Assembly (NCBI GenBank): GCA_964408955.1 | Contig: CAYPBK010000004.1 | Coordinates: 1 to 64,000 of the forward strand | DNA: 64,000 nucleotides | Direction of reading: 5' to 3' | Origin: JAAYKT01 sp964408955 | GTDB taxonomy: Bacteria > Bacillota > Clostridia > Lutisporales > Lutisporaceae | Shown here: piece after piece, positions 43,859 to 53,602 of the stretch | Position numbering within the stretch: position 1 is the stretch's first letter | How the letters are laid out: each line of letters starts with the position of its first letter | Program-made: the position numbers and the translations under genes | The notes under the pieces: generated by a model | What the model was told of the DNA's origin: nothing | The model's database searches: none | What the model saw: the letters and a program-made list of their open reading frames with translations, nothing else

Positions 43859-46800
43859 ATGGACTGATGAACAGCTAAGGGCAATAAAGGATAGAGATTG
43901 CGACCTCTTGGTTGCGGCAGCAGCCGGCGCGGGGAAAACTGCTGTACTGGTGGAAAGGATAATTCAGCGGATTATTTATGATAAAAATCCAGCAGATATA
44001 GATAATATGCTGGTAGTGACCTTTACTAATGCAGCCGCAGCGGAAATGAGGGAGAGGATTGCACTAGCCCTGGACAAAGCAGTAGAAAAGGAGCCGGATT
44101 CAAAAAGACTTCAAAAGCAACTGCTTCTTTTGCCTAAAGCAGGTATTACAACTATACATTCCTTTTGCATGGATGTTCTGAAAAACAATTACTATAAGCT
44201 GGACCTGGCGCCGGATTTTAGAATTGCCGATGGCACGGAGAGCCTGCTATTAAAGATTGAGGCTCTGGATGAGCTTTTTGAAGCTCAATACGATAAAGGG
44301 GAAGATTCTTTTTATAAGCTTCTCAACTCCTATAGCGGCAATAAGGATGACAACAGTCTTAAGGAAATGGTTTTAGAAACCTATAATTTTGTTCAAAGCA
44401 TACCCTGGCCAGATAAATGGCTTAAAAATATGACGGATTGTTATCAGATAAATGAAGATTTTGATTTTATTAATACAAAGTGGGCAAAAATTATTTTGGA
44501 ATTAGTTAATCTAGAGCTTTATGGGTGTATAACCACCCTCAAAAAAGCCCTCAGCATTGCAGGAGAAGGCTATGGGCTGGAAAAATGTGAAGCGCAGCTA
44601 TTCTATGATATAAAGAATACAGAAAGATTAATATATCATGAAGGGCAAAACTGGGATAGCGTTGCTATGCTATTTGAGGATATTAAGTTTGAAACTCAGA
44701 AAAGACCTACAAAGGATGGCGATATGGCTTCCTATGAGATATTAAAGGCTTCGAGAAAGGATGCTAAAGAAAAAATATATAAACTGAGGGATGAATTTTT
44801 TAGTTGCAATGAAAGTGAAATCAAGGGGGATTTAGCCACTTTACAGCCTTTGATAAAATATTTATGTGAATTAGTAATGAAATTTGATGAAGTGTATTCC
44901 CTAGCAAAAAAGGAAAAAGGCGTAATTGATTTTAACGATTTGGAGCATTTCAGCTTGAAAATCCTGACGGAAGCAGATGAACAGGGCAATATAGCGCCGT
45001 CGCCTGTTGCTTTAAGCTTAAGAGATAAGTACGAAGAAATAATGATAGATGAATACCAGGACAGCAATATGGTTCAGGAGGTTATACTTAGCGTAATTTC
45101 AAGAAGAGATATAGGTAAACCCAACATGTTTATGGTAGGGGATGTAAAGCAAAGTATATACAGGTTCAGACAAGCCAAGCCGGAGCTTTTTTTGGATAAA
45201 TACTCCAGATACTCGGATGCCGATGATGCCCTGGATAGAAAGGTAATGCTGTACAAAAATTTCAGGAGCAAAGAAGAAATAATAACGGGGGTCAACTTTT
45301 TTTTCAGGCAGCTCATGACAGAGTATATTGGTGAAATAGACTATGGCGAAAAGGAGTTTCTAAACTATGGAGCAACTTTTCCGGAGGATAAAAACCAAAG
45401 GGGTGAGGCAAATGCTATAGAGCTGCATATACTTGATCTGTCTGAGAAAGAAGTGCTGACAGCAGACATAGAGGAAGAAAAGGAAGAAGAATCAATTGAG
45501 AAAGTTGATGGGGAAGAGGAAATAGAGGAGGACTTGGAAGATATCCAAGGAGAGGCAAGAATAATCGGCAGAAGGATAAAGGAGCTTGTGGGTGAAGGGA
45601 AAGAAGAAGCCTTCAGGATATATGATAAGGATTTAAAGGCATGGAGAAATGCGGATTACAAGGACATTGTGGTATTGCTGAGAACGGTGAAAAACTGGGC
45701 GGAAACCATTGAAGAAGAGCTGGAGTCCATGGGTGTTCCGGTTTTTGCAGACACAGGCACGGGCTATTTCAAAAGGATGGAAGTCCAGATTATATTGTCC
45801 TTGCTTCAAATCATAGATAATCCTTTGCAGGACATACCTCTTATAGCTGTTTTAAAATCTCCTATAGGTGGATTTACTTCTCAGGAGCTTATGGATGTTA
45901 GGAATATTGATAAAAAAGCCTCCTTTTATGATGCATTGCAATTGGCAGTAAAGGATGACGGTGAAATCAGTAAAAAAGCTACCGCATTCATATCTGACCT
46001 CACTTTATGGAGGGAAAAGGCGCTGCATATGCCGACGGATGAGCTTATTTGGTATTTATATAATGAAACAGGTTTCTTAAGCTATGTTGGGGCAATGCCG
46101 GGAGGGCACCAAAGACAAGCAAATTTGCATATACTTTTTGAAAGAGCAAAGCAATACGAAGACACAAGCTTTAAAGGCTTGTTTAACTTCATTAATTTTA
46201 TAGAAAAGCTGAGAGTGGGAAGCGGTGATATGGGTAATGCGAAAATTCTTGGGGAGAAAGATAATGTTGTGAGAATTATGAGCATTCACAAAAGCAAGGG
46301 ATTGGAGTTTCCTATAGTTATACTTGGCGGCGTAGGCAAAGCTTTTAATATGCAAGATACAAGGAAATCCATGCTTCTTCACCAGGATTTGGGCTTTGGT
46401 ACAGATTTAGTGGATTTAAAGAGAAGAATAACCTATGTTACTTTACCCAAGACTGCCATAAAACATAAAATAAAGCGTGAGACATTATCTGAGGAAATGA
46501 GAATCCTCTATGTGGCAATGACCAGGGCAAAGGAAAAGCTTATCATTACAGGCTTTGATAAAAACCTTGTGAGGTCCTTATCAAAATGGGATGAAGTCCT
46601 AGGTTTTACAATGGAAAAATTGCCGGCTTATATGGTTATAAGCGGAAGAAGGTTTTTAGACTGGGTAGGCTTGGCTTTGGCAAGGCATACTAATTTAAGA
46701 AACATAGAGGCATCAGGCAGTACCGGCTTTAAAAAAGCGTTCCCCTGGAAAGTAAGAGTTTGGCACAAGGAAGAGCTATTGAAGTCTATTGATGTGAAAG

Positions 46801-47567
46801 ATGAAGCCCTTGATATCAAAGCATTAAAAGGGAATTTGGAGCTTAATAAGGGCTCTGGAAGCTTTGTCGGAGAAATATCTAAAAGACTGGATTGGTTCTA
46901 TCCCTTTAGGAAAGCAACCTCGTTGCCGGTAAAGCTATCAGTTACGGAACTAAAAAGGATGAAAGGCGAGGAGGAGGAATACACAAAGGAGCTGTTCAAA
47001 AGACAATACATAAAAAAGCCTGTTTTTATGGAGGAGGAAAGGACAATAAGTGCGGCAAAACGGGGCAGTATTATGCATTATGTGATGCAGCACTTAGACT
47101 TGACTAAGATAGATAGTGTTGAAAGTATAAAGGCTCAAATAGAGCAGCTAGTCATAGAAGAGTTTATAACCCGGGAGCAAAGTAAGGTTGTTAACGCTTA
47201 TAATATATATAGATTTTTCAATTCGGATTTGGGCAAAAGGATAAGGAAAGCTGATGAAGTATATAGAGAGATGCCTTTTAATATGGAAATAAAGCCTGAG
47301 GAAGTATTTTCTGATAAAGATTATTCAGACTTAGATGAAAGGATTTTATTACAAGGCGTTATAGACTGTTATTTTATTGAAGATGGCAAAGCTATTTTGG
47401 TTGATTACAAGACAGATTATGTAGATGGAAACGAAGAAGAGCTTGCGTATAAAAGATACAAAGTGCAAATGGATTATTACACAAAGGCATTGGAGAGGAT
47501 AGGAGATAAAATAGTAGAGGAAAAATATATTTATTTCTTATACTCAGGAAATTTTGTAAAGTTATAA
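43851..47567 (+). CDS. addA: helicase-exonuclease AddAB, subunit AddA
   Basis: The UvrD-like helicase-nuclease subunit. From the TTG start at 43851 the protein opens MTKWTDEQ, with the Walker A motif AAAGAGKT (to residue 30), the SF1 motifs FNDLEHFSL, MIDEYQDSN, GDVKQSIYRFRQA, SIHKSKGLEFP and VAMTRAKEKL, and the C-terminal RecB nuclease motif ILVDYKTDYV. An acidic insertion (many Glu, around residue 540) lies between motifs. In-frame GTG codons at 43839 and 43842 precede it, but AAAGGTGG is best spaced for the TTG. It overlaps addB by eight bases. Confidence 0.95.
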   Translation: MTKWTDEQLRAIKDRDCDLLVAAAAGAGKTAVLVERIIQRIIYDKNPADIDNMLVVTFTNAAAAEMRERIALALDKAVEKEPDSKRLQKQLLLLPKAGITTIHSFCMDVLKNNYYKLDLAPDFRIADGTESLLLKIEALDELFEAQYDKGEDSFYKLLNSYSGNKDDNSLKEMVLETYNFVQSIPWPDKWLKNMTDCYQINEDFDFINTKWAKIILELVNLELYGCITTLKKALSIAGEGYGLEKCEAQLFYDIKNTERLIYHEGQNWDSVAMLFEDIKFETQKRPTKDGDMASYEILKASRKDAKEKIYKLRDEFFSCNESEIKGDLATLQPLIKYLCELVMKFDEVYSLAKKEKGVIDFNDLEHFSLKILTEADEQGNIAPSPVALSLRDKYEEIMIDEYQDSNMVQEVILSVISRRDIGKPNMFMVGDVKQSIYRFRQAKPELFLDKYSRYSDADDALDRKVMLYKNFRSKEEIITGVNFFFRQLMTEYIGEIDYGEKEFLNYGATFPEDKNQRGEANAIELHILDLSEKEVLTADIEEEKEEESIEKVDGEEEIEEDLEDIQGEARIIGRRIKELVGEGKEEAFRIYDKDLKAWRNADYKDIVVLLRTVKNWAETIEEELESMGVPVFADTGTGYFKRMEVQIILSLLQIIDNPLQDIPLIAVLKSPIGGFTSQELMDVRNIDKKASFYDALQLAVKDDGEISKKATAFISDLTLWREKALHMPTDELIWYLYNETGFLSYVGAMPGGHQRQANLHILFERAKQYEDTSFKGLFNFINFIEKLRVGSGDMGNAKILGEKDNVVRIMSIHKSKGLEFPIVILGGVGKAFNMQDTRKSMLLHQDLGFGTDLVDLKRRITYVTLPKTAIKHKIKRETLSEEMRILYVAMTRAKEKLIITGFDKNLVRSLSKWDEVLGFTMEKLPAYMVISGRRFLDWVGLALARHTNLRNIEASGSTGFKKAFPWKVRVWHKEELLKSIDVKDEALDIKALKGNLELNKGSGSFVGEISKRLDWFYPFRKATSLPVKLSVTELKRMKGEEEEYTKELFKRQYIKKPVFMEEERTISAAKRGSIMHYVMQHLDLTKIDSVESIKAQIEQLVIEEFITREQSKVVNAYNIYRFFNSDLGKRIRKADEVYREMPFNMEIKPEEVFSDKDYSDLDERILLQGVIDCYFIEDGKAILVDYKTDYVDGNEEELAYKRYKVQMDYYTKALERIGDKIVEEKYIYFLYSGNFVKL

Positions 47568-47591
47568 AAAGGGCTATTACAGCCCTTTTTT
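47566..47591. terminator. bidirectional terminator between addA and gntR
   Basis: AAAAAGGGCT (47566-47575), loop ATTAC, AGCCCTTTTT (47581-47590): a 10-bp stem with A and T tracts. It serves addA and the converging GntR gene. Confidence 0.9.
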
Positions 47592-48219
47592 ACTTAAATA
47601 CCTCAGTTCCCATAAAAATTGATTGGAAGTCTTTAACATGGTTAGTCAAAAGCCTTACAGTTTCTGAAACGTTTCTTGCTTCGATATTATTAATAATTTC
47701 CTCCAATTCTTCTGTTACGGATTTATCTATAAAAGCCAAATACTGTTTGTTTAAAAACATAAACCTGATACATAAGTCTGTTACATTATTCATTGTTTTT
47801 TCCAATAAAAAGTTTCTTGTTGTTTTGGAAATTGTCCTATGAAACTCTCTTTCGCACATGACTTTTTTTACATGTTCTGTTTCATTGATAGTATCCTTCA
47901 CTACCTGCCTTAAACAGATGATATCATCTGCAGTCGCTTTTTTTGTCACTAGCTCTCCTTCCAAAGCTGTTAAAGTCAACCTCATTTGGTATATAGACTC
48001 CATTTTTTCCAGAGGAAATTCGCTGACTAAAAAGCACTTTCTGGGTATTGTTCTCACTTGTTCATCCCAAGAAAGCCTGCTTAAAGCTTCTCTTATAGGC
48101 GTTCTTCCCATATTAAAACGCTCCATAAGTTCAGATTCCACAATTATTTCACCGGGCTTAAGTTCTGCCGTCATTATTAGTTTTTTAATCCTATCATAGG
48201 CAATATCACTATCTCTCAT
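47590..48219 (-). CDS. GntR family regulator of the glycyl-radical operon
   Basis: A 209-residue GntR/FCD-type regulator. The winged helix is at about residues 5-70 (KPGEIIVESELMERFNMGRTPIREALSRL), and the all-helical FCD ligand domain has ALEGELV, REFHRTIS and the terminal LLTNHVKDFQ with metal/ligand His residues. It lies 26 bases after the activase gene on the same strand and is probably co-transcribed with it. It likely senses the substrate of the glycyl-radical enzyme. Confidence 0.87.
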   Translation of the reverse strand: MRDSDIAYDRIKKLIMTAELKPGEIIVESELMERFNMGRTPIREALSRLSWDEQVRTIPRKCFLVSEFPLEKMESIYQMRLTLTALEGELVTKKATADDIICLRQVVKDTINETEHVKKVMCEREFHRTISKTTRNFLLEKTMNNVTDLCIRFMFLNKQYLAFIDKSVTEELEEIINNIEARNVSETVRLLTNHVKDFQSIFMGTEVFK

Positions 48220-48245
48220 GTAGTTCCCCCCTGAATTTAATACTA

Positions 48246-49190
48246 TTAGGAAAAGCCTCCGCCGGTACGGATAAGGATACCTTGACTATTAGAGGACATA
48301 AAAGCTGCGACTTCCTGTATCCTTTCCACTGTTGGAATTGCTATATTAGTCAGTTTATATCTCAAACCGAGAGTCCTGTAAGTATCCACACCTAATCTGT
48401 GATAAGGCAACAGCTCTATTCCTTGTAATCTGTGAATTCCTTTGCAAAATTCAATGGTTGATAATAGGTTTTCCTCGGAATCGTTGATAAAGGGAATCAG
48501 CGGAATTCTAACAAAGATTTTAATAGGATATGATAAACTATCAACCTTTAATATATTTTTCAATATTAAACTATTGTTTACTCCCGTATATTTCTTATGG
48601 CTTTCATTATCCATATGCTTGATATCAACGTACAAGACATCTAAATAAGGAAGAACTTTTTCTATTTGGGTAAAAGGAGCAAACAGGCTTGTTTCCATTG
48701 CGGTATTTATACCTCTTCTTCTGCATTGCTTCATAACTTCTGATACGAATTTAGCTTGTATTAAAGGCTCACCGCCGCTGAAGGTAACTCCGCCATCAGA
48801 GTGATAGTAAAAGATTTCGTCCTTTGCGATTTCTTTAACCAAATCGTCAACGGTAATGATTCTTCCGTACTTTTTATAGGCGCTAGAAGGACATTTTTCA
48901 TAACAGGCTAAATTCATATTACACTTATCTTTAGAAATATTAATTTTATTATCCAAGGATAGTGTTAAAGCGCCTTCAGGACAGGATTTTATACAAACAC
49001 TGCAGCCGGTACATTTATCATATAAATAACCTTTTTCTATTTCCATATTATGTGATTCAGGAGTTGAACACCACCAACATCTCAAAGGGCAGCCTTTTAT
49101 AAAAACAACAGTTCTCAGACCACTCCCATCATGGATAGAAGTTTTTTCAATTCTTAATATCATTCCTTTATCATTTAAAAAAGAATTCAT
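48246..49190 (-). CDS. glycyl-radical enzyme activating protein (radical SAM)
   Basis: Activates the adjacent glycyl-radical enzyme by abstracting hydrogen from its glycine. The radical SAM motif is C34-x3-C38-x2-C41 (CPLRCWWC). Between it and the rest of the barrel is a two-cluster ferredoxin-like insert (CTGCSVCIKSCPEG; CNMNLACYEKCPSS), typical of activases for dehydratase- and decarboxylase-type enzymes. The GGG(V)TFSGGEPL SAM-binding region follows. I chose ATG at 49190 because GGGGTGA is six bases upstream; GTG 49199 and ATG 49196 are alternatives that overlap the enzyme's stop. Confidence 0.9.
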   Translation of the reverse strand: MNSFLNDKGMILRIEKTSIHDGSGLRTVVFIKGCPLRCWWCSTPESHNMEIEKGYLYDKCTGCSVCIKSCPEGALTLSLDNKINISKDKCNMNLACYEKCPSSAYKKYGRIITVDDLVKEIAKDEIFYYHSDGGVTFSGGEPLIQAKFVSEVMKQCRRRGINTAMETSLFAPFTQIEKVLPYLDVLYVDIKHMDNESHKKYTGVNNSLILKNILKVDSLSYPIKIFVRIPLIPFINDSEENLLSTIEFCKGIHRLQGIELLPYHRLGVDTYRTLGLRYKLTNIAIPTVERIQEVAAFMSSNSQGILIRTGGGFS

Positions 49191-49195
49191 ATTCA

Positions 49196-51589
49196 TCACC
49201 CCACAGAGATTCCTTGTTGTGTGGTGCGCCCAATAATCTCATCTTGAACATCTTTTCCTAATTCAACAAAATATGCGGTATATCCGGCAACTCTGACCAG
49301 CAAACCCTTATACTGATCAGGATTTTTTTGGGCATTAATAAGTTTTTCATTGTCAATTATATTAAACTGAATATGGTAAACACCGAGACTGCACATGCTT
49401 CTTAATAGTGCCATAAGCTGTTTAATACCGTTTTCTGTAGATAGCAAAGAAGGATCAATTTTCATGTTTAGTAAAGTACCTTGAACAAAACGGTCATGGG
49501 GAATATTTGACACGGATTTTAATATAGCTCCTGGTCCGCTGAAGTCAGTTCCGCCACTGGGGCTTACTCCGTCAGCTAAAGGTCTCCAGGCATTTCTGCC
49601 TGAAGGAAGAGCTCCCACTTCCAAGCCGAAAGGAGTGTTCCCTGAGACAGGAAGTATACCCGGGGTCATCTTACCAAATTTGCTGCTATACTTCTCTATT
49701 TCATCAGCAATGAAAGTAAAAAGTTCTCCGGCAAAAGCATCAACTTCAGAAATATCATTACCATATTTAGGAGCTTCAAGGCAAAGCCTTTTAATATAAT
49801 CAAAACCTTGAAAATCCTTGTCAAGGGCTTCCAGCATTTCCTTCATGGGAATCTGTTTTCTATCATAGACAATGTTTTTGATAGCGGCAATACTGTTTAT
49901 CAGGTCCGCCACACCGATAAGTATAATTCCGTTGCCCGTATTATACTTTGCTCCGCCCCAGGCATAGTCTTTGGCATTTTCTATGCAATCTTTGAAAGTT
50001 AAGGACAATGCAGGGACGGGTCTGTTCATGCATATCTCATCTATAACATGGCTGCCTTTTACAACAGCACGAACAGCATAGGAAATCTGCCTCTTAATAG
50101 CATCCAGAAACTCTTCAAAAGTATTAAAGCTTTCTGGATTGCCGGTTCTTTCAGAGATATAGTTTTTACTTTTTCTATGCATTCCGTCAAGGAGGGCGAA
50201 TTCCACCATACTGCCTAAATTAATATCAGCAAGGGCAGTATAATGGCGAAGACGACCTTCCAAATTGGTTTCGACACAACCGCATGGATTCCAATTTAAA
50301 GCTTCTTTTGAAGGTATGCCTTTATTCATCAGCATGCGTATACCGATATCATCATTGAAAAAAGCAGGAAAACCTGTACCCAATTTAATAACCTCAACTA
50401 TTTTTCTTAGAAACTCACCGGAATTCTTTGCCAGATTATATCTAACCGACAGGGAAGGTTGGTACATCTGGACCTCTGCCGTTGCTTGCAATATCAAATA
50501 AGATAAATCGTTGACGGCGTCTCTTCCAAAGGAATCCACTCCTCCTATGCTGACATTTTGAAACATGGGATATCCGGCGGCAAACTCGGCAGTGACAGCA
50601 TCCTGAAACAAACAAGGTTCGCTGAATTTTACCCATAAGCAGTTTAACAGCTCCTGGGCATCTTCCTTCGTAATGAGGTTATCTAGAATATCCTTTTTAT
50701 AATAAGGGTATAGATACTGATCCATCCTTCCGGGATTGTAGGAAGCGGCATTTTGCTCCATAAAAATGCATATATGGTAAAAGTATAAGGCTTGAAGGGC
50801 TTCTCTAAAAGTCCTGGCGGGATATTTAGGCACATGGCTACATGTGGCTGATATCTCCATTAGCTCAGCTTTTCTTTTATCGTCTCTTTCCAGATTGGCC
50901 AAACGAAGTGCTTCATCGCTGTAACGCTTTGCCAAAGTTTTTATTCCATCTGCTGCAATTAGAAGAGATGTAAGGTAATAATCCTTTTCATAATCTCCCG
51001 GAACAGTGATATCAAGCCTATTTTTTCTTTTTTGTATTTCCTCTTTAATGCCTTCGGTGCCTTTCGTAATCAGCCATTCGTAACCTGCTGTAGTTTCTCC
51101 CCATCCTCTGACAGCTTTTCTATTTATATAGACAACTCCGTTATCGCGCAAAGTCTTTGTATCTTGAGGGATTTGCTTAAGCCAAGCCTCGTAATTTGAT
51201 TTGCCTTTCCAATAAGGCTTGATAACGTTTTTGAATACCTCACGGTCCTCCGGACTCAGAAAAAAAGGATCATATCTCCTTTTACTTATAGTATCCAGTT
51301 CCTCATTTAAGACAGACCAGCAAGTATCTGCACATAGAATGCCTCCTCGAATCTTGCTTCCGGAACAGCCGACAATAAGCTCATCATCCCAAATAGTAAC
51401 TGTCTTTTCTTCGCATTGTTTTTTAAAGGCTTTTGCTTTTTGAATTACAAAAGGCTCTCCCTCAGTTTCCATAAAGCTCTCTGTTAAAATTCTCGCGTTT
51501 TCTAAATCAACTTCCGGTCTCGTGCTCAACACTCTGTGCTTTAGCCTGTTAATGCGATCCATATAAGCTTTTCTTGGTTCTTTATCCAT
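49196..51589 (-). CDS. glycyl-radical enzyme of the dehydratase/decarboxylase type, substrate unassigned
   Basis: A 797-residue glycyl-radical enzyme. The thiyl-radical Cys is C438 in NPCGCVE, and the glycyl radical site is G769 in RVAGYTAYF near the C-terminus, followed by the usual DVQDEIIGRTTQQG. The GCVE motif is found in glycerol, propanediol, choline and hydroxyproline enzymes and in arylacetate decarboxylases, but not in classical pyruvate formate-lyase. The neighbouring residues (NPC before GCVE) do not match any class I am sure of. There are no bacterial microcompartment genes nearby. Start ATG at 51589 follows AAAGGGG. Substrate unknown. Confidence 0.88.
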   Translation of the reverse strand: MDKEPRKAYMDRINRLKHRVLSTRPEVDLENARILTESFMETEGEPFVIQKAKAFKKQCEEKTVTIWDDELIVGCSGSKIRGGILCADTCWSVLNEELDTISKRRYDPFFLSPEDREVFKNVIKPYWKGKSNYEAWLKQIPQDTKTLRDNGVVYINRKAVRGWGETTAGYEWLITKGTEGIKEEIQKRKNRLDITVPGDYEKDYYLTSLLIAADGIKTLAKRYSDEALRLANLERDDKRKAELMEISATCSHVPKYPARTFREALQALYFYHICIFMEQNAASYNPGRMDQYLYPYYKKDILDNLITKEDAQELLNCLWVKFSEPCLFQDAVTAEFAAGYPMFQNVSIGGVDSFGRDAVNDLSYLILQATAEVQMYQPSLSVRYNLAKNSGEFLRKIVEVIKLGTGFPAFFNDDIGIRMLMNKGIPSKEALNWNPCGCVETNLEGRLRHYTALADINLGSMVEFALLDGMHRKSKNYISERTGNPESFNTFEEFLDAIKRQISYAVRAVVKGSHVIDEICMNRPVPALSLTFKDCIENAKDYAWGGAKYNTGNGIILIGVADLINSIAAIKNIVYDRKQIPMKEMLEALDKDFQGFDYIKRLCLEAPKYGNDISEVDAFAGELFTFIADEIEKYSSKFGKMTPGILPVSGNTPFGLEVGALPSGRNAWRPLADGVSPSGGTDFSGPGAILKSVSNIPHDRFVQGTLLNMKIDPSLLSTENGIKQLMALLRSMCSLGVYHIQFNIIDNEKLINAQKNPDQYKGLLVRVAGYTAYFVELGKDVQDEIIGRTTQQGISVG

Positions 51590-51844
51590 TAATCTCACCC
51601 CTTTCTTCGATAAAGAATAGTATAAATTAAAGGAAGTATATTATTATTATATTTTAAATATATTATTGATATATTACACTTCATTTTACAATATGTGATA
51701 ATATTTGACAAGTACTTTAGTAAAAATAATGCATATTTATACTAAAAAAATTATAGTTAAGAAATGTTTTTTGCAGATTATATTATGAATTTCAAAGGAA
51801 TTCATGATATAATTTCATCTAGAATACATAAAAGGAGATTTGCT

Positions 51845-52351
51845 ATGATAGTTGAATACATGGGACACAAACCAAAGATTCACGAAAGCTGCTATGTTGC
51901 AGGTAATGCTTCAATAATAGGTAGAGTGGAATTAAAGAAAAATGCGAACATGTGGTATGGTACAGTCATCCGGGGCGATGACAATTATATTATCGTTGGT
52001 GAGAATACAAATATTCAGGATAATTCGACAGTTCATATAGACGGTAATTATCCCACTATTATAGGTGATAATGTAACAATTGGGCATAATGCAATAATTC
52101 ACGCATGCACTGTCGGAGATTATGTTCTTGTAGGCATGGGCTCTATAATATTAAACGGTTCCGAAATAGGCGACAACGTAATAATTGCCGCCGGCTCAGT
52201 CGTGCCGCCTGGGAAACGGATTCCGTCCAATACTATGATTATGGGCACTCCCGCCAAGGTGGTAAAGGAATTATCGGAGGAGGAAATAGAAATCCATAAA
52301 AAGAGGGCACTGGATTATGTGGAACTGGCAAATAAGCATAAAGGCTTCTAA
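51845..52351 (+). CDS. gamma-carbonic anhydrase family hexapeptide-repeat protein
   Basis: A left-handed beta-helix protein of 168 residues of the gamma-carbonic anhydrase family (YrdA/PaaY-like). Hexapeptide repeats run through the middle (NASIIGRVELKKNANMWYG, TVIRGDDNYI, NTNIQDNSTVHID, NVTIGHNAIIHACTVGDYV), with the zinc-binding histidines in VHID and IGHNAIIHAC. The role is uncertain; family members have carbonic anhydrase or thioesterase-like activity. I chose ATG at 51845, which follows AAAAGGAGATTTGCT; the frame's earlier ATG has no site. It is divergent from the glycyl-radical operon. Confidence 0.9.
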   Translation: MIVEYMGHKPKIHESCYVAGNASIIGRVELKKNANMWYGTVIRGDDNYIIVGENTNIQDNSTVHIDGNYPTIIGDNVTIGHNAIIHACTVGDYVLVGMGSIILNGSEIGDNVIIAAGSVVPPGKRIPSNTMIMGTPAKVVKELSEEEIEIHKKRALDYVELANKHKGF

Positions 52352-52430
52352 ATATTATTTAGAATAGTTATTGGGGTCACGGGTCATTATATGAGAATTA
52401 CAAACAAATAATGAGGGCAAATATAATATT

Positions 52431-52459
52431 AAATATTGTGCGTATGCACAATATTTTTT
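52431..52459 (+). terminator. intrinsic terminator after the gamma-CA gene
   Basis: AAATATTGTGC (52431-52441), loop GTAT, GCACAATATTT (52446-52456), followed by T. A perfect 11-bp stem and a T tract. Confidence 0.92.
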
Positions 52460-52570
52460 TAAATTATAGGCTTATCTATGTTATCTAATCCAAAGGAAAA
52501 GGCTATAGTTAAAGAGAATTTATACAATGCAAGCTTAATCGCTTATAATTTGTAAATTTGTATTTTTAAC

Positions 52571-52584
52571 ACAAAGGCCTTTGT
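52571..52584. promoter_or_regulatory. palindrome in the promoter region of the hydantoin operon
   Basis: ACAAAGGCCTTTGT is a perfect 14-base palindrome 37 bases before the first gene of the operon. It could be the operator of the CdaR-like regulator encoded downstream or of another factor; no known consensus is claimed. Confidence 0.4.
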
Positions 52585-52621
52585 TTTCTAAATAGCAATA
52601 ATATTAAAAGGAGAAGATAAA

Positions 52622-53560
52622 ATGTCAATCAAAAATCATTTAACAGGAATCAAAAATTTAACACGGCAGGACATCGAGGAAGTCTTAAAAGTTGCAATCG
52701 GCATAGAAGACATTATGACCGGAAAAAGTAAATTAAAGCCTTTAGAGGGTAAAGTATTAGGTACAATGTTCTATGAACCGAGCACAAGAACCAGACTATC
52801 CTTTGAGACGGCAATGCTGAGACTCGGAGGCAAGGTAGTTTCAGTTGCTGATGCACAAACGACAACCTCAGTATGGAAAGGGGAAACTTTACAGGACACA
52901 ATAAGAACAATAGACAATTATGTAGATGCAATAGCTCTGAGACATTTTGAAGTTGGTGCAGCCGAGTTAGCTGCGAAATATTCTAAAGTACCCATTTTAA
53001 ATGCAGGTGATGGCTCTAACGAACACCCAACACAAACACTTTTGGATATGCTGACAATATATAAAGAAAGAGGTACATTGGATGGACTAAAGGTAGTTAT
53101 GGTTGGGGATCTTAAACATACGCGTTCAACCAATTCATTAACACTTGGTCTATCAAATTTTGATGTAGAATTTATCTTTGTAAACCCAACAGGATTTGAT
53201 ACAAGCCAGTGGATTTTAGACATAGTGAAGGAAAGAGGAGTCAAATATACTCAAACAGATAATTTGAAGGAAGCTGTGAAAGACGCTGATGTACTGTATA
53301 TTAGCAGAATACAAAAAGAAAGAATGGATGCTTCGGAATATGAAAAGATAGCAGGAGCCTATGTAGTAGATAAAGCAGTAATTAACGAAGCTTCAAAGAT
53401 AGTTACGGTCATGCACCATTTGCCGAGAGTCGGTGAGCTTTCTGAAGATCTTGATGATTATGAAGGTGCTGCTTATTTCCGTCAGACATATAACGGTATG
53501 CTTGTAAGAGGGGCATTATTAGCAATACTATTGAACAAAGTACCCGAGGGTATATTATAA
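52622..53560 (+). CDS. aspartate/ornithine-carbamoyltransferase family protein (ATCase-like)
   Basis: A 312-residue carbamoyltransferase. The carbamoyl-phosphate site STRTR starts at residue 54 and HPTQ lies at 135-138. R229 and Q231 (SRIQKER) are the residues that bind aspartate in E. coli-type ATCase. The HPLPR motif is HHLPR at 265-269. By sequence it is closest to aspartate carbamoyltransferase, but it opens a hydantoin operon, not a pyrimidine one. It may therefore work in reverse on an N-carbamoyl amino acid, yielding carbamoyl phosphate. ATG follows AAAAGGAG. The biosynthetic role remains possible. Confidence 0.82.
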   Translation: MSIKNHLTGIKNLTRQDIEEVLKVAIGIEDIMTGKSKLKPLEGKVLGTMFYEPSTRTRLSFETAMLRLGGKVVSVADAQTTTSVWKGETLQDTIRTIDNYVDAIALRHFEVGAAELAAKYSKVPILNAGDGSNEHPTQTLLDMLTIYKERGTLDGLKVVMVGDLKHTRSTNSLTLGLSNFDVEFIFVNPTGFDTSQWILDIVKERGVKYTQTDNLKEAVKDADVLYISRIQKERMDASEYEKIAGAYVVDKAVINEASKIVTVMHHLPRVGELSEDLDDYEGAAYFRQTYNGMLVRGALLAILLNKVPEGIL

Positions 53561-53602
53561 AAACAGACAAAATCTTATTAATCCATATAAAGGAGGGGTT
53601 TA

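Noticed and set aside
46077..46382. Open frame antisense to addA
   Set aside because: It overlaps conserved helicase coding sequence and shows no start signal.
52918..53244. Open frame antisense to the carbamoyltransferase gene
   Set aside because: No start signal or family match; the sense-strand gene is fully conserved.
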